NCBI GenBank assembly: GCA_003313425.1
Contig: NHZP01000037.1
Coordinates: 186,001-250,000 of the forward strand
Direction: 5' to 3'
Length of the DNA: 64,000 bases
From: Pseudopyrenochaeta lycopersici
Taxonomy: Eukaryota; Ascomycota; Dothideomycetes; Pleosporales; Pseudopyrenochaetaceae
A model generated the notes under the pieces. That model was not told the DNA's origin, ran no database searches, and was given only the letters and a program-made list of their open reading frames with translations. Position numbers and translations under genes: made by a program. Of this stretch, positions 40,844 through 52,126 are shown in pieces (within the stretch, counting starts at the first letter, position 1; each line of letters begins with the position of its first letter).

Positions 40844-41710
40844 CCAAGTGTACGACACGCAAGGAGCGAGAGATTAAGGACTTCATTGATAAACACCCTG
40901 AATGCGATAACTTTCGACTCAATACACTATGGGTGGAAGGCAGTAAGGCTTCATTATCCCAGAGCCTTACCCTGATGGATGCTATCCTCACCTTCTGTGA
41001 GGATCAGAAGGTTTATCCTATCTTATCAAGATAATGATTAAAGCTGATGCTTTATAGGTGCTATATAGATCAGGCCCACAGAAGGACCTCCGCATGGTTC
41101 ATTCTATTGAGATGGGCTGGTTTATCCTTGATAAATACTACGCCTTCGTTGAGTCCAGTATACGCTGCCGCGGTGCTTCTCGACCCCTAAAAGCGGAAGC
41201 ATTATCTTCTTCAGAACTGGCCTGAAGAGTGGCATCAGAAGACTATTGATGCTGCTTATTCCATCTGGCAGAAGGAATACGCGCATCTCCCTCACGAACT
41301 CGAGTAGAGAATGAATTAGACCGGCTGAAACGTCGTCTAAGAGTTCAACCTACTTCGCAAGAGGATGAAGATACGATTATGGCGTTTATTGAAGATAAAA
41401 CTATCGATCTTGATGCTATAAACATAACTCCTCTTCAGTGGTGGTTAGTTCCAGAGCAACGCCGGCGCTATCCTCGTCTCCACCGTATGGCCATCAATAT
41501 CCTCTCAATCGCGCCCTCATCCGCCGAACCAGAACAACAATTCTCGGGCGCGCCGTACACAGAGCTGGGACAGGCTTAGATTATCGCCGGAGAACCTCTA
41601 AAGGTTAGAGTGCATGGGCAACTGGTTTGCGCGGAAGCCCATCTCTTCGGAGGAGCTGCTAGCGATGATTGTAGAGGCTGTGGAGATGGATGATGAGATG
41701 GATTGATTTC
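40844..41710 (+). pseudogene. hAT transposase remnant with C-terminal dimerisation domain
   Basis: The plus strand, in shifting frames, reads KYYAFVESS, NWPEEWHQKTIDAAYSIWQ and then PLQWWLVPEQRRRYPRLHRM, AINILSIAPSSAEPEQQFSG, followed by LSPENL and ECMGNWFARKP. This is the standard hAT dimerisation pattern (W-W, YP-L, A-D-LSI-SS-E--FS, R--L---E---L-W). Stops and frame changes are frequent. The mariner at 39493-40841 lies at its left edge. Confidence 0.75.
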
Positions 41711-41798
41711 GATGAGGAGGATTGGAATGTATATAAAGTGGCATATTCCGAAGAATTGAGCATATATACAGCATCTACCTTCCTAACCTACCATATCG

Positions 41799-42570
41799 TC
41801 TACCCACTACTCTACCCACTACTCTACCCACCACTCTACCCACCACTCTACCCACCACTCTACCCACCACTCTACCCACCACTCTACCCACCACTCTACC
41901 CACCACTCTACCCACCACTCTACCCACTACTCTACCCACCACTCTACCCACCACTCTACCCACCACTCTACCCACCACTCTACCCACCACTCTACCCACC
42001 ACTCTACCCACCACTCTACCCACCACTCTACCCACCACTCTACCCCCCCCCACCACTCTACCCACCACTCTACCCACCACTCTACCCACCACTCTACCCA
42101 CCACTCTACCCACCACTCTACCCACCACTCTACCCACCACTCTACCCACCACTCTACCCACCACTCTACCCACCACTCTACCCACCACTCTACCCACCAC
42201 TCTACCCACCACTCTACCCACCACTCTACCCACCACTCTACCCACCACTCTACCCACCACTCTACCCACCACTCTACCCACCACTCTACCCACCACTCTA
42301 CCCACCACTCTACCCACCACTCTACCCACCACTCTACCCACCACTCTACCCACCACTCTACCCACCACTCTACCCACCACTCTACCCACCACTCTACCCA
42401 CCACTCTACCCACCACTCTACCCCCACCCACCACTCTACCCACCACTCTACCCACCACTCTACCCACCACTCTACCCACCACTCTACCCACCACTCTACC
42501 CACCACTCTACCCACCACTCTACCCACTACTCTACCTACTACTCTACCTACCACTCTACCCACTCTACCC
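41799..42570. repeat. 12-bp minisatellite, about 64 units
   Basis: Tandem array of CTCTACCCACCA over about 770 bp with few variants: CTACTC units at both edges, a C8 run near 42044-42051 and a CCCCCACCCACC interruption near 42421. Because the unit is four codons long and free of stops, long open frames appear on both strands (Leu-Tyr-Pro-Pro on the plus strand; Gly-Arg-Val-Val and Glu-Trp-Trp-Val repeats on the minus strand). These are composition artefacts and are not called as genes. Confidence 0.95.
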
Positions 42571-43253
42571 GGTTAGAGTAAACTATTTGAGATCCTTGGG
42601 AGGTAGCACTGGAAGTCAAGTTGTTTATTGATTGCCCACTCATCCTAGTGAGTCCTACTTAGGATGGTCAGTGGCCGCCCACAGTTTCACACATTGCGAT
42701 CTTCAATTTCCCAACAAGATAGCTTTCTTATATGGATTGAATAGTGTCACATGGTTTCTTCTACCGGATGGCCGCGCAGTAGCAGATTTCCAGGAAGTTC
42801 ATACCAAATGATGCACCGGTGGGTTTGGAATTAACGAAAATGATAGAGCGATGGTACGTCCCGGATGTCTGCGTCGTGATGCAGCTGTCCTAGATATATT
42901 ACTCTGTCTTCCCCAACATCTAGACTTTGGTACTCTACAACAACCAAATTTAGTAACTTACAAACGGTCCATGTTTCACATTCCGGGCGCTGACAGCAGA
43001 AAATCTTGTTTTATTTTGGTGTAAACCTACGGAAACATACCACTCATTCGAAGATTCCGCGTAACCATACAGATTTCGGCCTGATCCCCGATAGTAGCAG
43101 ACAGCCGAATGGCTTCTGGAGCCCAAGGTAACTCGATTGCCTCAGCCTTACCATCGCGCTTGGCGCCATCGTAATAACATCGAAGCACGCAAAATATGGA
43201 TGGCTAATCCTGTCTGGTACCTGAGTTCAATCATGCGCGGACGCAATTTTATC
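42571..43253. other. Intergenic stretch
   Basis: No gene or repeat copy recognised between the minisatellite and the 3' end of the minus-strand gene. Confidence 0.4.
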
Positions 43254-44062
43254 TCATTGTAGAGTGTCTGAATATGCTGGCGGGCTGCTCTGACAAAGAC
43301 TGGTAGGGTCTTGACACATGAGAAGTATCTCCGGGAAGTTCAATGTAACAGAGCTGTTCACTTCCACATAGGATGGGGATTGTGGGATGGGAGCACAAGA
43401 GGTCCCCTCCTTTGAAGCATCCGGTCGTTCGATCATCGGGGAGCCTTGCGGTAGCTGTACGCAGACGTCTGCACGAGATACGCCAGATCCGTGGGGTACA
43501 TGATCTCGCATTGAGGCTGTGTGCTGATTAGAAATTCAGCGTTACGCCCAACAATGATGGCTGACGCAACTTACGATCGGTTCGGAAATGCTAGAGTCGT
43601 AGATCTGAATGCCTCCAAGGCATCTGATCTCCGCGTAGACAGTTGCACCTGAAGATTGAGCGAATCGCCTCAAGAGAAGGAACAGCACATCCTCCTCTTT
43701 CAACGGCGTGATTCTGCTGAGACAGTCTCGGTACTCATAGATGAGTTTCTCAATATTACCAAAGGCCTGGCTATATTGGATGTCGATGACTTGAGGCCCA
43801 TCTACAGTACCTGCAGGAACAAAACCAGAGCCCTAGCGCAGTCAGCACAATGACCGATTTGACTCTAGTATGAGAATACAAGGTTATCTCCGAAATATGT
43901 TTCCTTGACGCACTCCAGATGCTCACGGAAGTCCCACACGCTAGGCTGGCCCTTTGTTGTAAATTCATATTGGTGTCTAGCATTCCTAATCCTCCATAGG
44001 CATTTCGGCGCTGGAACCTGCCCAGGATATGTAGGTGGAGCTGGCGGAGATGGATCGGCCAT
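43254..44062 (-). CDS. Hypothetical protein, three exons
   Basis: Exons 44062-43880, 43832-43575 and 43523-43254, joined across 47-bp and 51-bp introns (GTATTC...CTGACTGCGCTAG and GTAAGT...CTAATCAG). The joins are in phase and give 236 residues from ATG 44062. The N-terminus is Pro-rich. The central exon (GPQVIDIQYSQAFGNIEKLI, EEDVLFLLLRRFAQSSGATV) is a well-formed alpha/beta-like segment of 86 residues. The C-terminal ~90 residues are Pro/Ser-rich with several Cys and lack order-promoting pattern. There is no signal peptide, transmembrane helix or known motif. In-phase splicing across three exons argues for a real gene; the function is unknown. Confidence 0.6.
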
Positions 44063-46434
44063 TGGAAAAGATGATAGCGATGGCAGAAGACAAAAGGGAA
44101 AAGCTACATCACAACTAGATATACTTTATACCTTTCAAGCGTTGAGAGCCCATTGGTTTCTCTGGCGCGTCACAAATCACGCTGGCAGGGTCATGTGCAG
44201 CGCAGCACATGTCGTAAATGGTTTTATTTGCTGGTAGAGATTGACAGTGCTGAACCACCACTCTCCAACGTCAGTACTGCTGCGCTTAGCGCAGCCAAGG
44301 CAACTGCACTTCCTATACGTGACCCGCAGCTTCAGGGTAGCATGAATGCCACAGCAGTATTGCGCAACCGCGCTGCCTTGGTTCATCGAAACACTCACCG
44401 AAGCCCATGCACCATCGCTACCAGCGTGATCTCTAGCGCGGTTCCCAACGCTTACCTTGGCACCCCAGCCAGCGCCATTACTAGCTTAGTGAGGTCTGAC
44501 CATCTGATAGTTTTCCACTTCGTCGATGCATTCCTAGGCACAGCTCACGCAGGTAGTTTCTCAAAGGGAGCTAGCCACCCGCAGCGTGATTGCTAATGCG
44601 GTGATACCTAGTCTACCATGGCGAGTCTTCGCCTCCAAGAAGCCATCGCTGGGTGAAGCCACAGCTACTTTCCAAGTCAGACCTCTAACTTACATTTGCT
44701 ACATTAGAATTGCCACAACTGCTTCGTTTCCAGAAACAAGTTCCGAATGAAAAGGTTTGTTTCGCACTCCACCCATAGAGGCTCAATTTGCCCTCCATGC
44801 GCTGAGGTTCCAGATCTGGACCCCCCCCTATTTTTACGCCAGACAAATGTCGACCCTATTCTATTTCGGCCCTAGTACTAAGGTCCAAGATCTAGTGCCT
44901 TTCTATTCTTATGCGAGACCTTTTGGGTAGTTGCTATCACAGCTTCCCTTAATCTTTCTTCAACCTCCGTTGTAAACATTCCCTTTACACCAAGCGGAAA
45001 ATCTCTGGGGGCTTATTGTAAGCACTTGATTCCCTCCCTTCTCCAAATTTCACTCGCTACAACTTAACTTACTGCCGAGCAGGGAGCATTATCTCTCTGC
45101 CTGATTTTCCTTCTCTCTCACCCATTCCTCCGTAAATCATCGTATGAGGTATTTCTCCGCACGCACCAATCACTAGTACACTCCATTAGCATGTCTAACG
45201 CCTCTCGCGCAAGGGCGTAGCCGGTGCGGGCCGGCCATCCTCCCTACTAGCGGTGGCAAGCTCAAAGTATTTAGCGCTTTTATCACCACCTGTAAATATT
45301 GCTAATTATTCTACCACTAACACTTTCGTCCTATGTCTTTTTGCCGGATATGTAAGGCAGATGATCGAGACTGTGAGATATCGAGAAGAATTAATCGTTA
45401 GGGATCACTCTAACATCAATAGTGAGCGTTTCGGAGCGCCGGAGAGCCTCATAAAGGTGAACGGATAGATTAACTACAAATTTTTTGCTGCTAGTCCTAC
45501 AATTGCATTCAAACATTCATGAATGGAACCCCTAACTTGTTGTGCGTTTGGATGCATGCTGCGGATGTGCGACATCAACTTGTCCTTTCTGTGGAAAGGT
45601 TCCTATTAACGAAGTGCGGTCTATCTAAGAAGATTACATGATAGGTAAAAGGATGGAAAAGGAAGTCCAAAGGTGCGATGTTCCACGTACCTTCGGGAAG
45701 TGTGGCGTCGAAGTGGCTGCAGTTTTGAGGGGTGGGAGGGGTCAGAGGCCTTTCGTTCCTCAAGGCATAAGGGCGCAGCTTTGTGAACAGCCCTAATTTA
45801 AGTTATAACTTAACTTAACGTCAATTTATTAACGTCGCCTACTGCGCAGCGGGACAAACGGTGTAACGAGACGCTTTCCCCCTTTGGCTTCGGAGTCAGC
45901 TGTATTCACTTCTCATGAGCGTGCTCTACTTCTATACTTGTTAGCCCTTGAGCAAGCCAACCATGACAACAGTGCGCCAAGAAGAGGTGTACATAGTGTA
46001 GTGATGTGGAAGGCGGGCTTACGTACATTTTATATAGACGATGCTATTATTAATCTTATGCTCTAGACGCGACGACCGGTTTCGAGTGCTAATTATAAGT
46101 ACTCATACAAAGACCAGCTCGTCTCAAAATAGAGATATATTCTATTTTCGCTCTACTGGATGGCGGCTAAGAAATGGTACATAGACATAGTTCGCTGGAT
46201 TTAAACTTCTGGAGAACAATTTCGGCGTATGCACCTTGGCACAAGGGCTTCTATCTTAGGAGTAAGCCCGTTAAATACTTTATTCTTAGTAAATATGTTC
46301 ACGACATAAGAGCCTAGAAACGGGCCACCGTAAATACTATATAAGTGCTAACTTTCTGCAAAGCAATATGTAGTCCTTCCCACAACTTTTCCGTTTTCCA
46401 TTATTTTTACTTTGTTCTGACTCGCTATTTCACA
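44063..46434. other. Long intergenic stretch without a supported gene
   Basis: About 2.4 kb. Frames at 44153-44596 and 45253-45468 lack family features. A repeat piece shared with ~13010-13055 lies near 45840-45885 (reversed). A short near-repeat of AGATCTRG...ATTTTTACGCCAGAC/ATTCTTATGCGAGAC is seen at ~44812-44925. No RNA gene was recognised. Confidence 0.45.
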
Positions 46435-47091
46435 ATGGAAGACGACAGTCAGCTGGTAGAAGCTGCACATGCAGCTTTCCGTTGGGGTCAAGCCTCAAAT
46501 TATAAAGAGAAAGCTAAATTGTTCACGGAGAATCCAACTTCGCGGAAAATATACATGATAGTAGAAGATAACAAGCTTTCCTTGTATCATTTTCTCGAAA
46601 CTCACCTATGGAAAGAAGTAGTTAAGTTCGATTGTCAACATCTTAACAATTCGCGTCAATGCAAGCTCGTTGCGCAAGTTCTTGGGTCCCTGGATGCAAA
46701 GGAGGCCTATCGTGCTTTCAAGGAGATTTATCAGCCTGCAACACGTAAAGGAATTATGGAGACTCTTACACCAGAATCCAGACAAAGAGTTGATAAGAAG
46801 GCTACCGAAGATGAACTCGAAAAATTTAAAAAACTTCGCAACAATCCAGACGAACAAACCGTTTTTATCTGCACGGAGAGGTTTCTTGAGACTTTAGACA
46901 ACAGCCTGCGAACATGCTCCGCTAAACGGTGCAATGAAGATTCCCGTGGCCGTTACGAGAACCAATGTTTCTTCGTGATAACACGATGTTTTAAGCATTC
47001 ATATCATGTAGACTGTCCTCGTAACGGTCATAAGTGTTGTTCTGAAGCTAAGCTACTAGAAACCCACCACGAAGAGACGGACGCAGATTGA
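46435..47091 (+). CDS. Hypothetical protein with C-terminal Cys/His cluster
   Basis: Single exon, 218 residues, ATG 46435 (the frame is open upstream only through a GTG). The first ~165 residues are alpha-helical and charged (VEAAHAAFRWGQASNYKEKA, DAKEAYRAFKEIYQPATRKG). The C-terminal part holds a Cys/His cluster spaced CSAKRC...CFF...RCFKHSYHVDC...HKCC, which could bind zinc like a degenerate RING or related finger. No known family was recognised. The gene is followed by an 88-bp-period repeat and an LTR fragment at 47177-47356. Confidence 0.6.
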   Translation: MEDDSQLVEAAHAAFRWGQASNYKEKAKLFTENPTSRKIYMIVEDNKLSLYHFLETHLWKEVVKFDCQHLNNSRQCKLVAQVLGSLDAKEAYRAFKEIYQPATRKGIMETLTPESRQRVDKKATEDELEKFKKLRNNPDEQTVFICTERFLETLDNSLRTCSAKRCNEDSRGRYENQCFFVITRCFKHSYHVDCPRNGHKCCSEAKLLETHHEETDAD

Positions 47092-47176
47092 GCTATTATG
47101 ATGGTGGAAAACCTAGTTACCCCGAAGAACTAGGATTGGAAGATTGGACCAGACTGAATTTTAACGTTAACGTAAT

Positions 47177-47313
47177 TAACGTGCATCCCTTCGTAACGGA
47201 ACAACCGTCGTAACGGACAAAATTGTAGGTACTTAACTAGACTTTGCAGCAATACAAAAATCTGTAACGTGCATCCCTTCGTAACGGAACAACCGCCGTA
47301 ACGGACAAAATTG
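47177..47313. repeat. Two direct repeats, 88-bp period, CGTAACGGA-rich
   Basis: A ~49-bp unit (TAACGTGCATCCCTTCGTAA...ACGGACAAAATTG) occurs at 47177-47225 and 47265-47313 with one change. Shortened relatives lie near 13080 and 14311. Confidence 0.75.
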
Positions 47314-47317
47314 GTAT

Positions 47318-47356
47318 TGTTGAAGCAAGTGATTGTGTTCATTGTTATTGTTCCTA
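47318..47356 (-). repeat. Fragment of the short copia LTR (third copy)
   Basis: TGTTGAAGCAAGTGATTGTG followed by TTCATTGTTATTGTTCCTA, matching the 3' ends of the LTRs at 12880-12998 and 57017-57125. The rest of the LTR is missing and no primer-binding site follows. Confidence 0.6.
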
Positions 47357-47536
47357 ATTCTCCATTACTTACTAAGTTACATTGAAATATTCGAAGTCTA
47401 ACGGATCCATCACGTCATATATGTCCCTTCTCTTCTTCTCACCGTCTTCCTCCGATACACTCTTCTCTTATCATGGAAACCATCCTTCGACTTGCCGCTA
47501 TCTTATGTCTCTCTTCCATTCTTACCCCTTTTCACA

Positions 47537-48034
47537 ATGTCTCTTCCATATGCTCCATCTGACGACAATGATCCCCATCTACGCATAACGCTCGATAGCC
47601 AGGGGATTTCGCTTGGCCCCATGACTATGATGTGCTTCGCACGTCTCCAAATCCTCAAGAAATTCCCCTCTCCTGAAAAACAGCACGTCAAAGGCCTCAA
47701 CTATGAGACTGTTATCCCTATCCGCTTCCCTTCGCCACCCTGGATCAAACCCACAGAATACACGGCTCTCCAGCCACAGACTTATAATAATAATGATAAT
47801 AACGATGCCAACTGCGCATTTTTCAGTCAATACGGAAGAACATCAGAAGTTAGAGGACAAATTTCAGGCCCTGGGGGCACGAGGGCAAGCCAGCACAAAC
47901 GACAGCTGAACATTAGGGGGAGACTGAAGGTATTGCAGCCGCAACACACGAGACAAAGCGACTCTACGAACCTTAACACAATGGTACGGAAATACAAGGC
48001 TTCGAGTACGGCACACACAGGAACAACAGTTTGA
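47537..48034 (+). CDS. Hypothetical ORF, weakly supported
   Basis: 165 codons from ATG 47537. The first half (DDNDPHLRITLDSQGISLGP, FARLQILKKFPSPEKQHVKG) looks protein-like and is preceded by CT-rich leader sequence. The second half has a short Asn/Asp run and then basic low-complexity sequence, so the 3' end may be mis-modelled. No domain recognised. Confidence 0.35.
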   Translation: MSLPYAPSDDNDPHLRITLDSQGISLGPMTMMCFARLQILKKFPSPEKQHVKGLNYETVIPIRFPSPPWIKPTEYTALQPQTYNNNDNNDANCAFFSQYGRTSEVRGQISGPGGTRASQHKRQLNIRGRLKVLQPQHTRQSDSTNLNTMVRKYKASSTAHTGTTV

Positions 48035-48560
48035 GGAACACAAACACAGGCAAACACGTCACCTCTTGAGGCGAAATGTACATAGTCGTATATAGAAGCC
48101 AGACAACGGCAGGCCTCTGGGGACAGCTGGCTCCTTCAGGAGTGATGTGGGGTGGCACGGATTTAACGTTCGTGCCGCGTCGGCTGTCAGCCAAGCCAGC
48201 CAACCGGGCATAGCTGCGAAGAAAACGCGGCTGAAACCGAGTAGGAATTCATCATCATCATCATCATCGACGTTGCATGAATCATCCTCGTACTGCCGCC
48301 ACAGGGCTGAAAATGCCTTCTAGGCGAGTTAGCGAGGCTAGAGGATTACATACTTCAATATTATAACTATTAGGAGTGATGAGCGCTTAGTAGTGGAGCT
48401 GTGGTAGAGGAGTCCTTCCACGTTGTAAATTGAGGGCTTCCGCAAATCAAGTACGGGGGTGACAATAACAGTTGTATTTTTTCTGATAGCAGCGGTCAGG
48501 AGGTTGAGGAGGACCTCCTGCACACGACCTGAGTAACGCAACATAAATATTCGGACGTGG
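48035..48560. other. Intergenic stretch
   Basis: Holds a short (CAT)n run near 48248-48267; otherwise no feature recognised. Confidence 0.4.
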
Positions 48561-49272
48561 TTAGAGTCCCTCTTGCTTTGAATTCTTGCAGGGTGGCTGT
48601 GGCAGAGAAAGGGGAATGATCCCGCAGGGAGAGGATACAAGGTCCAGCCCGTGCTGGCTTCTGATCACCCCCAACTCGCGCTCGGCAGCACTGACGCGGT
48701 TGGATGCCTCCACCAGTTCGCTTTGATGGGTCTTCACCATTTCTGCCTTGTCTTGCTCGAGCTGTTGGACTCTTGCCTCTTGCTCTACATATCGCGCGCT
48801 AGATGCCGATTTATTCTCGCACTGGCAGCTGGGACTCCCACGTAGGTAGTCCTCCACTATCGTCTCGTATCCCTGAATGAGCCTGCAGCTTTGCTTCCAG
48901 TCTCGAAAAAGGTTACAGTAGCTGTTTCTTAGTCGATTAAACTCCTCCGCAGTTTCATGGTGGGTCTGTTGAAGCTCTGTGTAGGAATTCATCAGTTCGG
49001 AATGGACTTCTTGCGTACTCTTCAGAGTTGTGTTGAGCTGGGTGAGAGAGTCCCAGCTGGAGTAGAGCATTTGACGACATAGCTCGTTGGTGCTCGACGC
49101 TTCGTCGAGCTTTGCGATGGTAGCAGAAAATTCACCGTCTGTTGGGCAAGCTGGTTGAAACAAGCTGGCACCGAAAGTATGCCTCTGATTGGCTTAGTCT
49201 TGCATGCAACAATAGCGTCATACATACTGGCAGCTGCGACACCGAGTTATCTTCCTCTATTCTGGAGGCCAT
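48561..49272 (-). CDS. Hypothetical coiled-coil protein
   Basis: Two exons, 49272-49228 (15 codons) and 49184-48561, joined in phase across a 43-bp intron (GTATGT donor, AATCAG acceptor), giving 222 residues. From residue ~45 to ~190 the chain is almost continuously helical with heptad spacing of Leu/Ile/Val (LNTTLKSTQEVHSELMNSYT, EEFNRLRNSYCNLFRDWK, RVQQLEQDKAEMVKTHQSEL), interrupted by a short CQC loop. A Pro/Ser-rich tail follows. This is a structural or scaffold-like coiled coil; no further function can be assigned. Confidence 0.6.
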
Positions 49273-51036
49273 GCTCGAGTTTGTCGTGGGCGGCTTCTTA
49301 GGTTCGACAAAAGAATCGAAAATACAGCGTGGCTTGCATTCTCTAGTGCAAATTGGTCTCATTTTGAGCGCATCGCCATGATTCATTCGGCAGCTGCGCC
49401 ATAGCAAATAGCAAAGCTGCAGATACAAAGATGGATTGTTAAAACTAGAATAGCATAAGCGCCAGTGCAGCATTCGCGGCTATGATTAGCTTCTAGTTAC
49501 AGATTCAGTCAGCTTCTAATTATGTGACTTTAGCGCCCGATTGTAGTCATTCCCCAACGCTTCGATCCAACTGCTCCTGCCGTATCAAGTCGTCCAGTAT
49601 CAGCCGTTCAATCACGGCGTCGAGCGCAATCTCTTCCTCAGAACTTGTCGAAAGTCCGTCAACTTACAGCTTGTTGTATCATCATCCTATCCCGAGCACT
49701 GTGCTTGAGCTCGAGAGGTTGTTGTGCTTCTGTGCTAATTCCAAGTCCGCCTGCTAGAAGTGCGAGACAAGGAGGCCTCGCACACCTAGCTTAAAGCAGC
49801 TTAGCTGTAATCTATTGCTTGCTGACGCTAGATCTGTGGCTGCGTGGCTGTGTGGGCTATGTGGCTGTACGGCGCTTTTGCCAAGCGCTCCAGGACACCC
49901 GAAAACCGGCTCGGATTAGGAGCAGGGGCTCGGTTTGACGGCCCTGGCGTATAGCTCATGTCAACGAACACACCCAGCATCGAAATCGCAATCAGCTTCC
50001 GATGCAGCTCTCGTGCAATTTCGAGGCGCGATGTAATGCACGATCATAGCTAACGCGAATGCTTACATGCCATAGAGATAAACCGTCGCGCCGCCCTCCA
50101 GCTCCGCAGACCCGCCGTTGATCCGTCGTCCAACCCACCACGTCCTCGTCCTTCTCGAGCCCATCGCAGCCGATATATATGCCAAGCAGCAGCTAACTAT
50201 CGCTTTAGCTCGTTGAAGGGGAATATCATGGGTTGGCTGGCGTCTAAAGAACAGGGTGACGGGTTTCACACAGCGGGCATGGCTGGGGACAGAGACCAAG
50301 TGGCATGATACAGAATACTAAGATCCGAGTCTAGGCTTCGGCAAGCGGGCTGGGTGTTACTGGAAGAACGCTGTCGTTGCAGGCGCGTACAAATATGGAC
50401 AGGGTCTGCATATCTTGGGATACAGCTGTCGTACCGTCATAGAACGAACGGTTCCTCGCATAAGCACTGCAATTATTAGGGCGGAGAAAGGTGCTTTAGT
50501 TTGATCTCTGAGGGTGATGAGGAGTTCGGATCGTCGATGCTCATGAGCGCTAGGTCAGGTGGAGCAGAGATCTGATGGTAGCTATGCTTCGTAAGGTACT
50601 ACGCTATCCAAGGTTGCATGCCGTCCTGTTATCGCTAATGACCCTTCTATCTCTTCACAATGTCATCCAGTGCCGACGTTCATGGCAACCTTATGGCCAG
50701 GGCGGGTCGGCCGTCCTTCCTTCTCGTGGCGGCGATCCCAAAATATCTGGCAGAAGTTGTGTAAGCAGAAATCCCGGCACCCACTGTCGGTAAGTGTTGA
50801 GGACGCATGATTAACACAGGCACGTGATCAATAATGGTACAGGAAGACTTGTCTGTCAATCTTTGCGACCAAAATAGTCATCATACAGCTTAATATTGCA
50901 GCACAGCGCTGTGTCGGAATCACAGGCGGATGGAACGTAGCACCAACACATGACGTCGCCGGCAAATGTTTGAACGCCTCCGCAGACTGAGAAGAACCAC
51001 TTCGCAAGTGCCTGTCGCGCTTGTTGTGCTAGAAGA
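49273..51036. other. Long intergenic stretch
   Basis: No gene supported. An acidic helical piece on the minus strand near 49550-49650 (SSEEEIALDAVIERLILDDL) may be an isolated exon remnant, but no start or splice partner was found. A 34-codon frame at 50659-50763 (plus) is not called. Confidence 0.4.
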
Positions 51037-51696
51037 TCATGACTCTTGAGTTTCGTTGACCGGGATAAGTATCGCCCTATCTTCTTCGTCGTTACTGATC
51101 GTGTACGATTTCCATCCAGCTTTAGGCAAATCAATATCACCTTCACCAGACAGAAATTTCATAAACATGCCATGAGTGACAACCACAATATCTCTCCTCT
51201 CTTTGCCATGTAAGGCCACATTTAAATGCTTGAGCTTCTCCCTCGACCTTGCCGCCCTGAGTGTAACCGTATCGTCATCTGCTGCGTATTGCCCTGCTTT
51301 AGCCTGCCAACCCTCACTCAATTCCTCCAGAGCCAAGTTCGGGAAATCTTTCTCCAATACATGGCGCTCTGAGCCAGTGTCACAAGGCAACGCGCTTCGT
51401 TCTTGCAGGTCAGGCTCTAAAGTGAGCTCAATCCCATTTTCGACACCAAACTCTGAGGATGGGTCGAAGTATCGTTTCTCAAGCACATGGGGAAACCCTG
51501 CGAGGGAGGTTTGGATGGCGCGTCGAAGTGGAGAGCTGAGAATTACTGCAATCCGCTCAGGATTGGGAAATTTGCTGATTAGCTGAGAAGCTTGGGCGTT
51601 ACCGAGAGTGGTCAAAGGCGGGTCAAGCTGAGACATGTCTTTTGAGACATTGTGTTCCGATTCACCGTGGCGAACGAGATATATTGTTGATGCCAT
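51037..51696 (-). CDS. Histidine-phosphatase (phosphoglycerate mutase-like) family protein
   Basis: Single exon, 219 residues, ATG 51696. It has the branch-1 histidine phosphatase layout: LVRHGESEHN at residues 7-16 with the phospho-accepting His10, SSPLRRAIQT (54-63) with a phosphate-binding Arg, an acid/base Glu in LQER (about 99), and the second His in VVTHGMF (His175). These enzymes remove or transfer phosphate through a phosphohistidine intermediate. Fungal members of this short type act on small phosphorylated metabolites or are uncharacterised. There is no signal peptide, so it should be cytosolic. All key residues are present. Confidence 0.85.
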   Translation of the reverse strand: MASTIYLVRHGESEHNVSKDMSQLDPPLTTLGNAQASQLISKFPNPERIAVILSSPLRRAIQTSLAGFPHVLEKRYFDPSSEFGVENGIELTLEPDLQERSALPCDTGSERHVLEKDFPNLALEELSEGWQAKAGQYAADDDTVTLRAARSREKLKHLNVALHGKERRDIVVVTHGMFMKFLSGEGDIDLPKAGWKSYTISNDEEDRAILIPVNETQES

Positions 51697-52126
51697 GATA
51701 CATGATGATTATGGACATTCAGAATAGTGGGCACAAGCATATTTAAATGAAAGCGGAACCGAGGCATGATGCAATTGATGCCAAGAATCACGACTGCAGC
51801 TTTTGATCACTGCCCTGTGCTCCTGAAACATTCTTTGCTGCGAGTAGCGCGGCCCTCGCTTGCACTTAGCCGATTCTGTACCGTTTCCGCCCTCCAGCCA
51901 CTCTCATTGCGTACGCCATATCTTGGCACCGTCAACTACGCCTTGGAAAGGGCGGAGAGAGCAGCACGTGGCCACTTGATTTGGACGAAGATTCTGCCTC
52001 ACAGCAAGTGTCACTGCTGAGATTTGATTCGTTCGGTCACGTGCATATTCCGCTAATTGCCACTTTCCACAACCATTATTACATTTGAGCCTCATCCTGC
52101 GCTTAAGGCAGAGGCAATCCGCGACA

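Noticed and set aside
41690..42631. 313-codon plus-strand ORF and 262/166-codon minus-strand ORFs of repeated tetrapeptides
   Set aside because: They are produced by a stop-free 12-bp minisatellite; no family feature and no independent evidence of coding.
49550..49650. Acidic helical minus-strand exon-like piece
   Set aside because: No start codon, no convincing splice partner and no known family.
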